Part shown: piece by piece, positions 1 through 4,334 of the stretch
How positions within the stretch are numbered: the stretch's first letter is position 1
How the letters are laid out: every line of letters begins with the position of its first letter
Source of the DNA: Deltaproteobacteria bacterium
GTDB lineage: Bacteria; Desulfobacterota; DSM-4660; Desulfatiglandales; HGW-15
Direction of reading: 5' to 3'
DNA: 5,263 nucleotides
Assembly: GCA_020342025.1 (NCBI GenBank)
Contig: CP070840.1
Coordinates: forward strand, 2,750,012-2,755,274
The notes under the pieces: generated by a model
Database searches by the model: none
What the model saw: the letters and a program-made list of their open reading frames with translations, nothing else
Told to the model about the DNA's origin: nothing
Translations under genes and position numbers: made by a program

Positions 1-1
1 C

Positions 2-307
2 ACGGAACTGAGGGAGGTAGCGCGTCAGATCCCAGGTGTTGAAGGCGCTCATGCGATGAAAAAGGAACAACTCCTGGAAACCATTAAAAAGGCGAGAGGA
101 ATAAAAGAGGAGGCCCCGGAAGAGAAGAGGGAAAAGAAGGGGGCCGAGAAGGAAGCACGTATAAAGGAATTGAAACAGAAAATGGTTCTTCTTAAACAGG
201 AAAAAGAGGCGGCACGTGAGGCAAGAGATAAAAAAAAGTTGGATATCTTGCGCCGCCGTATCAACCGCCTAAAAAAGAGAACAAGAAAAGTGGCCCAGGC
301 GGCCTGA
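2..307 (+). CDS. Small basic Rho_N-like / coiled-coil protein, 5'-truncated by the window edge
   Basis: Function is unknown; a nucleic-acid-binding role is inferred only from composition and a motif. The frame is open from base 2 to tandem stops (TGA at 305-307, then TAG), giving 101 visible residues. The first in-window Met (ATG at 56, residue 19) has no Shine-Dalgarno sequence ahead of it. The residues before it (TELREVARQIPGVEGAHAM) read straight into the MKKEQLLETIKKARGI segment, so the true start lies to the left. That joined segment resembles the helix-extended-helix Rho_N fold found at the N-terminus of transcription terminator Rho and in small stand-alone proteins. Residues from about 38 on are almost all Lys, Arg, Glu, Ala and Gln in a long predicted helix or coiled coil, ending in RRRINRLKKRTRKVAQAA. 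A terminator follows at once, so it ends its transcript. A hypothetical protein with a Rho_N-type domain is the safest name. Confidence 0.72.
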   Translation, partial: TELREVARQIPGVEGAHAMKKEQLLETIKKARGIKEEAPEEKREKKGAEKEARIKELKQKMVLLKQEKEAAREARDKKKLDILRRRINRLKKRTRKVAQAA

Positions 308-323
308 TAGAGGTTTTATATTC

Positions 324-370
324 AAGCAGGCTTTCAGGACGGAGGAATCCTGGGCCTGCTTTTATTTTTC
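324..370 (+). terminator. Intrinsic terminator of the Rho_N-like gene
   Basis: AAGCAGGC (324-331) pairs with GCCTGCTT (354-361), and inside it CAGGA (335-339) pairs with TCCTG (348-352), with a small TTT/G internal loop and an 8-base apical loop. A T-rich run (360-369, broken by one A) follows directly. This is the classical rho-independent layout, 17 bp after the stop codon, and it separates the first gene from ispD. Confidence 0.85.
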
Positions 371-377
371 CCCCCCA

Positions 378-412
378 CCCTATCCCTGCCCCTTAAAGGA
401 GGAGGGATAGGG
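378..412. repeat. C/G-strand-biased inverted repeat
   Basis: CCCTATCCCT (378-387) is exactly complementary to AGGGATAGGG (403-412), with CCTT (391-394) and AAGG (396-399) as a further inner match. The left side is almost pure C/T and is preceded by more C (371-377); the right side is almost pure G/A and continues into GGGG. There is no T-run after it, so it is not needed as a terminator. I recall C-rich/G-rich palindromes of this style as dispersed intergenic repeats in several bacterial genomes, but whether this one is multi-copy cannot be seen here. Confidence 0.6.
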
Positions 413-420
413 GGGGTGAG

Positions 421-576
421 GTCCGTTGTCAGTTGTATGTAATCAGTTGTAAATAGCTTTTCATAAGGAATTGCATTCGAAAGAGCAGAAGAATATGATC
501 TTATGGGACTTCTGGTAGTTGGAATGCCACGGACAAATCACGACCAACAACGGACAACTTAATACGGACAACTGAC
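421..576. repeat. Degenerate ACGGACAA / TTGTCCGT repeat cluster with inverted arms
   Basis: ACGGACAA occurs exactly at 529-536, 550-557 and 564-571, with a variant ACGACCAA at 540-547. The left end of the region carries the opposite orientation: GTCCGTTGT (421-429) is the reverse complement of ACAACGGAC (547-555), and GTCAGTTGT (428-436) is the reverse complement of ACAACTGAC (568-576). A further ATCAGTTGT lies at 442-450. About 80-90 bases of unrelated sequence sit between the arms. The layout could be a small non-autonomous element or simple repeat expansion. No convincing target-site duplication is visible and no gene is encoded. Confidence 0.55.
471..499 (+). promoter_or_regulatory. Candidate sigma-70 promoter for ispD
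   Basis: TTGCAT (471-476) and TATGAT (494-499) are separated by exactly 17 bases. The -10 matches the consensus in five of six positions, while the -35 keeps only the TTG. Transcription would start near 506, giving a leader of about 125 bases to the ispD ATG. It lies downstream of the terminator at 324-370, where a new promoter is needed. This rests on motif matching alone. Confidence 0.35.
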
Positions 577-613
577 GCTGCGTCGTCTTTATCAAAATCG
601 GTGATCACTCACC

Positions 614-623
614 AAGGACAGGA
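614..623 (+). promoter_or_regulatory. Ribosome binding site that decides the ispD start
   Basis: AAGGA (614-618) and AGGA (620-623) lie 12 and 7 bases ahead of ATG 631. The in-frame GTG at 601 has no purine-rich tract upstream (the preceding bases are T- and C-rich), so 631 is preferred. A small perfect hairpin, GGTGA (600-604) with TCACC (609-613), stands just 5' of the site; it also contains the palindrome GTGATCAC (601-608). Confidence 0.6.
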
Positions 624-630
624 TTTGTTA

Positions 631-1362
631 ATGGATGTGAACGTAGGGTCTAGCAATAGCAGCCTAAAAACGGTCGCCATCATCCCTGCTGCTGGAACCG
701 GGGTGCGTATGGAAAATGAGCGTCCCAAGCAGTTTCTCAATGTGGATGGAAGACCCTTGTTGGCGGTTACTTTGGAGAAATTCCAAGTATGCGCTGCCGT
801 CGACAGCATCATACTCGTCGCACCACAAGGTGATGTGAAGTACTGCCGGAGCCAGATCGTGGATCGGCACCATTTGACAAAGGTGGAAAAGGTGGTGGCT
901 GGAGGTGAGAGGCGCCAGGACTCGGTGAGGCTGGGAATAGAGGCCTCAGGGGGGGACTATGGGTTGGTCTTGATCCATGATGGTGTTAGACCACTCGTTA
1001 CCCCTGATCTCATTGTGCGTGTCATACAGGCAGCGCAGGAACACCGCGCTGTCATCACCGGTCTGTGTGCCAAAGAAACGGTCAAAGAAATCGATGAGAA
1101 TGCTCTGGTTGTGAGGACCTATGACCGACAAAAGGTCTGGTTGGTGCAGACCCCACAGGTATTCCGATACGAAGATATCCTCATGGCACACCGCCGGGCT
1201 GTGGAAAGAGGTTGGGCGGAAGTCACAGACGATGCCCTTTTGATTGAGAAAGCGGGGATACCTGTAAAGGTCCTTGAAGGCACAGAGGGCAATATCAAGG
1301 TGACCACGCCTCAAGACCTGGAACTGGTGAAGTTTTTGCTGAAGAGACAAAAAGAGAAGTGA
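631..1362 (+). CDS. ispD: 2-C-methyl-D-erythritol 4-phosphate cytidylyltransferase
   Basis: Cytoplasmic enzyme of the MEP isoprenoid pathway. It joins CTP and methylerythritol 4-phosphate to give CDP-methylerythritol and pyrophosphate. From ATG 631 it has 243 residues, close to the usual 225-240, with an N-terminal tail about six residues longer than the E. coli protein. The nucleotide-binding signature PAAGTGVRM (19-27) carries the catalytic Arg26, and PKQF carries Lys33, with the same seven-residue spacing as R20/K27 in E. coli. Further family marks are ERRQDSV (93-99), HDGVRP (116-121), Arg166 and Thr174 in the segment DRQKVWLVQTPQ (spaced as R157/T165 in E. coli), EVTDDA (197-202) and GNIKVTTPQDL (220-230), whose Lys223 matches K213. 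No key residue is missing. The usual partner ispF is not next to it; hemC follows after 110 bp. A longer form from GTG 601 (253 residues) is possible but lacks a ribosome site. Confidence 0.96.
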   Translation: MDVNVGSSNSSLKTVAIIPAAGTGVRMENERPKQFLNVDGRPLLAVTLEKFQVCAAVDSIILVAPQGDVKYCRSQIVDRHHLTKVEKVVAGGERRQDSVRLGIEASGGDYGLVLIHDGVRPLVTPDLIVRVIQAAQEHRAVITGLCAKETVKEIDENALVVRTYDRQKVWLVQTPQVFRYEDILMAHRRAVERGWAEVTDDALLIEKAGIPVKVLEGTEGNIKVTTPQDLELVKFLLKRQKEK

Positions 1363-1401
1363 GATGCCGTAGGCCCTGCGGGCCGGAGGCAAGGCCGCAT
1401 C
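1363..1401. repeat. GC-rich imperfect inverted repeat directly after the ispD stop
   Basis: GATGC (1363-1367) pairs with GCATC (1397-1401) at the outer ends. Inside, GCC (1366-1368) can pair with GGC (1388-1390), and GGCCC (1372-1376) with GGGCC (1380-1384) around a TGC loop. The element abuts the TGA stop with no spacer. It is followed by CTTTACCCCTTTT, a poor U-tract, so it may stabilise the 3' end or act as a weak terminator. The layout resembles REP-type palindromes; copy number is unknown. Confidence 0.5.
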
Positions 1402-1422
1402 TTTACCCCTTTTCGTGATTTC

Positions 1423-1450
1423 TTGATTTTTCAACTCTAGACACTTTAGT
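1423..1450 (+). promoter_or_regulatory. Weak candidate promoter for hemC
   Basis: TTGATT (1423-1428) and TTTAGT (1445-1450), 16 bases apart, each match four of six consensus positions. The start would fall near 1457, giving a very short leader to ATG 1473. The -10 lies inside the CACTTTAG repeat. The evidence is thin, and hemC might instead be read through from ispD. Confidence 0.22.
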
Positions 1451-1470
1451 TCACTTTAGACACTCTAAGA
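1432..1470. repeat. CACTTTAG short tandem repeat just upstream of hemC
   Basis: Four degenerate units stand in a row: CAACTCTAG (1432-1440), CACTTTAG (1442-1449), CACTTTAG (1452-1459) and CACTCTAA (1461-1468). The unit starts are 10, 10 and 9 bases apart, close to one helical turn. The array ends 3 bases before the hemC ATG and so fills the position where a ribosome site would normally be. Confidence 0.6.
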
Positions 1471-1472
1471 AT

Positions 1473-2396
1473 ATGGTTCTAAGAATCGGTACACGTGGGA
1501 GCAAACTGGCCCTTGCCCAGAGTGAGTGGGTGAAGGAGAAAATAGAGGGCAGACACCCCCGTGCGCAGGTGAAGCTGGTCAGGATCAAGACCACGGGAGA
1601 TAAGATATTGGATTCCCCCCTTGCCAAGATCGGGGGAAAGGGGCTATTCGTAAAGGAGATCGAAGAGGCCCTTCTAAATGAGCGTATCGACTTGGCCGTC
1701 CACAGTATGAAGGATGTGCCCGCAGAATTGCCAAAAGGACTGATTCTCGCAACCTTTCCAGAACGGGAGGATCCCCATGATGCCTTTGTCTCCTTAGAGT
1801 GTTCAAGCCTGGATCAGCTCCCCCAGGGGGCGCGGGTGGGTACGGGTAGTCTGAGGCGGGCAGCGCAACTCCTTCACATCCGCCCTGATCTGGAGTTGGT
1901 GCCCCTGAGGGGGAACGTGGACACACGCCTGCGGAAACTGGAAGCCGGAGAATTTCAGGCGATCATTCTGGCAGCAGCGGGAATGAGACGCCTTGGTTTT
2001 GGAAACCGTATCAGTCAGCGTCTTTCTACGGAACAGATCCTGCCGGCTATTGGACAGGGGGCATTGGGTCTGGAGGTGCGGCATGATGATGAGCAGACCA
2101 TAGGGCTGATCCATTTCCTGAATGATGAGGCGTCAGAGGTAAGGGTCAAGGCGGAACGGGCCTTTTTAAAGGAATTGGAAGGGGGCTGTCAGGTCCCTAT
2201 AGCCGCGTTTGGTCGTCTAAACGGGGAGCGTTTGGATTTGGAGGGGATGGTTGCTGAGCTGGATGGTTCCAGGATTATCAGAGACAAAATCAGAGGGGAA
2301 AGGAATGAGGCTGAAGACCTGGGTATCCGTCTTGCCAGAAGGCTTCTGGCCTCCGGCGCCCACGAGATCCTTGAACGGATTTATGGAAAGGCGTAA
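1473..2396 (+). CDS. hemC: Porphobilinogen deaminase (hydroxymethylbilane synthase)
   Basis: Cytoplasmic enzyme that polymerises four porphobilinogen molecules into the linear hydroxymethylbilane. The protein has 307 residues, a normal length. It opens with the family signature RIGTRGSKLALAQS (4-17). Domain 1 also shows KTTGDKI (39-45), GGKGLFVKEIEEAL (54-67) and AVHSMKDVP (75-83), the last holding the catalytic Asp81. Domain 2 has GTGSLRR (123-129), RGNVDTRL (146-153) and the AIGQGALGLE segment (192-201). The dipyrromethane cofactor is attached to Cys239 in LEGGCQVPIAAF; the 158-residue spacing from Asp81 to Cys239 equals D84 to C242 in E. coli. The start at ATG 1473 fits the alignment, but the upstream tract (TAAGAAT) is a poor ribosome site. 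Its product is the substrate of the HemD half of the next protein, 208 bp downstream, so the two very likely act as one pathway unit. Confidence 0.97.
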   Translation: MVLRIGTRGSKLALAQSEWVKEKIEGRHPRAQVKLVRIKTTGDKILDSPLAKIGGKGLFVKEIEEALLNERIDLAVHSMKDVPAELPKGLILATFPEREDPHDAFVSLECSSLDQLPQGARVGTGSLRRAAQLLHIRPDLELVPLRGNVDTRLRKLEAGEFQAIILAAAGMRRLGFGNRISQRLSTEQILPAIGQGALGLEVRHDDEQTIGLIHFLNDEASEVRVKAERAFLKELEGGCQVPIAAFGRLNGERLDLEGMVAELDGSRIIRDKIRGERNEAEDLGIRLARRLLASGAHEILERIYGKA

Positions 2397-2523
2397 ATAG
2401 CATCGTTGGCCTCTCTTAAAATTTCAGGTTGATCCAAGTGGTTTGAGTTTGTCGGAGCTCACATCACCACACTTATTTTGTCTGAGAGAATTCTTCGCCC
2501 AAAAGGCATCATCGCTGGAAGCC

Positions 2524-2553
2524 TTTTCCTCTGCCAATGTCGGCAGAGGAAAA
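2524..2553. other. Perfect 12-bp hairpin upstream of cobA/hemD
   Basis: TTTTCCTCTGCC (2524-2535) is exactly complementary to GGCAGAGGAAAA (2542-2553) around the six-base loop AATGTC. It ends about 50 bases before the cobA/hemD ATG. On neither strand does a T-run follow the stem, so it is not an intrinsic terminator; an RNA processing or stability element, or a binding site, is possible. The rest of the 2397-2604 gap holds a TGTCTGTGTGTGTCTG tract (2563-2578), no gene and no riboswitch I recognise. Confidence 0.5.
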
Positions 2554-2604
2554 AGTCTTGTATGTCTGTGTGTGTCTGCTGCTAATTCGATAGGATGTTG
2601 AAGC

Positions 2605-4143
2605 ATGGAAAAAGATAAGAAAGGCAAAGTGTACCTGGTTGGTGCTGGTCCAGGAGATCCGGGTCTGTTGACCATCAAGGCAAAAGCATGCCTTGAAGAG
2701 GCCGATGTGATCATATATGACTATTTGGCCAACGAGACCTTTCTCGATCATGCGGATGAAAAGGCGGAATTAATCTATGTGGGCAAAAAGGGCGGATCAC
2801 ATACGATGCGCCAGGAAGACATAAATACGCTGATCGTGGACAAGGCGCAACAGGGTCTCACGGTTGTCCGGCTCAAGGGAGGGGATCCCTTTATATTTGG
2901 TCGAGGTGGTGAGGAAGCAGAGGAACTGGTAAAGGCGGGTGTTCCTTTCGAGGTTGTGCCCGGCGTCACTTCAGCCATCGCCGTGCCTGCCTATGCGGGG
3001 ATTCCTTTGACACATCGCGACTACACATCCACGGTCGCTTTCATAACAGGCCATGAAGATCCGGGGAAAGAGACGTCAAGCATTGCTTGGGACAAACTGG
3101 CGACTAGCGTGGGGACCCTGGTCTTTCTCATGGGCGTCGGCAACCTGCCCCAAATTGCCAAAAGCCTCATGGCGCATGGACGTTCTCCGGACACACCTGT
3201 TGCCCTGATTCATAGAGGGACCGTGCCGGAGCAGAAGACAGTCGTGGGTACGCTTCAAGATATTGCCGGGCGTGCCCAGAAGGAAGGGTTGAAACCCCCG
3301 GCCATTATCGTTGTGGGGGACATCGTGAACCTGAGGGAACAGTTGAACTGGTTTGAAAACAAGCCCCTTTTTGGGAAACGGATTGTCGTAACGAGAGCCC
3401 GGGAACAGGCGAGCGGTTTCCTCGTGCGTTTAAATGAGTTGGGTGCCGCGTGTATTGAATTTCCCACGATTCAGGTGGTGCCTCCCAAGAGCTGGGGTGC
3501 GCTGGATCGGGCCCTTATGCGTCTGGAGCGCTATCAGTGGCTACTCTTTACCAGCGTAAATGGCGTCAAATATTTTTTTGACCGGATGGAGCACCTTGGA
3601 ATGGACATGCGGGAACTGAAAGATATGAAGGTGGGGGCCATAGGTCCCAAGACGGCGGAAGCTGTTTATAAAAGAGGTATAAAGCCTGACTTGGTTCCCG
3701 ACGAGTACCGCGCGGAGGCTGTTCTAGATGCCTTTGGAAAATGGGATGTGAAGGGGAAAAAGATTTTATTGCCCCGGGCAGCCAAGGCGAGGGAAGTCCT
3801 CCCCATGGGGCTGGTCAAGATGGGGGCCAGTGTGGATGAGATTCCAGCCTATCAGACGGTTCAGCCTGATCATGACAAAGGTCGTGTAAAAGGCATGCTG
3901 GAGAAGGGGGAAATAGACATGGTCACCTTTACCAGCTCTTCGACGGTCACCAATTTTGTGGAAATGTTCAGTGACGAGAGGCAACACCTGAAAACATGGA
4001 TGACCAAGGTGGCGGTAGCGTGCATAGGACCTATCACGGCTCGAACCGCAGAAGAGCAAGGGTTGTCTGTCAGTCTGGTTTCCAAGGAATACACCATTGA
4101 AGGCCTTGCCAACGCCATTGTTCAATATTTTTCATCCCCCTAA
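2605..4143 (+). CDS. cobA/hemD: Bifunctional uroporphyrinogen-III C-methyltransferase / uroporphyrinogen-III synthase
   Basis: A 512-residue fusion of two consecutive tetrapyrrole enzymes. Residues 1 to about 247 are the SAM-dependent methyltransferase (SUMT) that methylates uroporphyrinogen III at C-2 and C-7 to give precorrin-2. Its marks are VGAGPGDPGLLT (12-23), VGKKG (59-63), the RLKGGDPFIFGRGGEE block (89-104), VVPGVTSAIA (117-126), PLTHR (134-138), MGVGNL (176-181) and PPAIIVVGDIV (231-241). Residues from about 255 are HemD, which cyclises hydroxymethylbilane with inversion of ring D. It shows KRIVVTRAREQA (258-269), FTSVNGV (315-321), IGPKT (346-350), LLPRA (388-392), PAYQT (414-418), TFTSSSTV (441-448), IGPITA (474-479) and a C-terminal TIEGLANAI stretch. 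Both halves look intact, with a short linker. An AGGA (2592-2595) stands 9 bases before the ATG. No precorrin-2 dehydrogenase/chelatase domain is attached, so the rest of siroheme or cobalamin synthesis must be encoded elsewhere. Confidence 0.97.
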   Translation: MEKDKKGKVYLVGAGPGDPGLLTIKAKACLEEADVIIYDYLANETFLDHADEKAELIYVGKKGGSHTMRQEDINTLIVDKAQQGLTVVRLKGGDPFIFGRGGEEAEELVKAGVPFEVVPGVTSAIAVPAYAGIPLTHRDYTSTVAFITGHEDPGKETSSIAWDKLATSVGTLVFLMGVGNLPQIAKSLMAHGRSPDTPVALIHRGTVPEQKTVVGTLQDIAGRAQKEGLKPPAIIVVGDIVNLREQLNWFENKPLFGKRIVVTRAREQASGFLVRLNELGAACIEFPTIQVVPPKSWGALDRALMRLERYQWLLFTSVNGVKYFFDRMEHLGMDMRELKDMKVGAIGPKTAEAVYKRGIKPDLVPDEYRAEAVLDAFGKWDVKGKKILLPRAAKAREVLPMGLVKMGASVDEIPAYQTVQPDHDKGRVKGMLEKGEIDMVTFTSSSTVTNFVEMFSDERQHLKTWMTKVAVACIGPITARTAEEQGLSVSLVSKEYTIEGLANAIVQYFSSP

Positions 4144-4191
4144 GCGGAAAGTGTTCGATACGCAATCCATTGTAAAAGCGCGGCGCGCGCA

Positions 4192-4213
4192 TTCCTCTAA
4201 GGTCTTAGGGGAG
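4192..4213 (+). other. Hairpin 3' of cobA/hemD, without U-tract
   Basis: TTCCTCTAA (4192-4200) pairs with TTAGGGGAG (4205-4213), including two G-U pairs, around a four-base GGTC loop. It lies about 50 bases after the cobA/hemD stop and just after the GC-alternating stretch 4178-4190. The following bases (AAGTCCA) are not a T-run, so termination here is doubtful. It may protect the 3' end or belong to the leader of the next gene. Confidence 0.4.
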
Positions 4214-4239
4214 AAGTCCATAAGGCGTTCGGAACATTG

Positions 4240-4258
4240 GGGAGACACGGACACTCCC
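4240..4258 (+). other. Small hairpin in the leader of the FrhB-like gene
   Basis: GGGAG (4240-4244) and CTCCC (4254-4258) form a 5-bp stem with a nine-base loop. The CCC arm could instead pair with the GGG of the next few bases (4264-4266). Overlapping it is a weak promoter-like pair, TTGGGG (4237-4242) and CATAAT (4258-4263), but the 15-base spacing is short. Function is not known. Confidence 0.25.
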
Positions 4259-4281
4259 ATAATGGGGAAAAGGTTTGTGAC

Positions 4282-4327
4282 AGAGGGCATAGTACCCCTC
4301 TCCTTATTAACCTAAATGAAAGGAGGG
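4282..4327 (+). promoter_or_regulatory. Possible Shine-Dalgarno sequestering switch before the FrhB-like gene
   Basis: The ribosome site AGGAGGG (4321-4327) lies 7 bases ahead of ATG 4335 and is strong. The tract CTCTCCTT (4298-4305) can pair with AAGGAGGG (4320-4327) over 8 bp (one G-U pair) and would hide it. The same pyrimidine tract can instead pair upstream, CCCTCT (4296-4301) with AGAGGG (4282-4287), which would free the site. The two folds share 4298-4301 and exclude each other. Pairing is read directly from the bases; a regulatory role is inference. Confidence 0.35.
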
Positions 4328-4334
4328 AAAGGAA

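Noticed and set aside
421..576. A CRISPR array
   Set aside because: Units are 8-9 bases, degenerate and irregularly spaced, with inverted copies and no spacers of regular length. The same reasoning excludes the 1432-1470 array.
601..630. GTG 601 as the ispD start
   Set aside because: No ribosome site precedes it, while ATG 631 has AAGGA and AGGA at usable distances and gives a family-typical length.
946..1434. A 162-codon antisense frame over ispD
   Set aside because: It is complementary to a well-conserved ispD sequence, has no family resemblance, and crosses the inverted repeat at 1363-1401.
2397..2604. A cobalamin riboswitch ahead of cobA/hemD
   Set aside because: I could not find the conserved cobalamin-box sequence or its helices; only a simple perfect hairpin is present.
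4192..4213. An intrinsic terminator for cobA/hemD
   Set aside because: The stem is reasonable but no T-run follows it.
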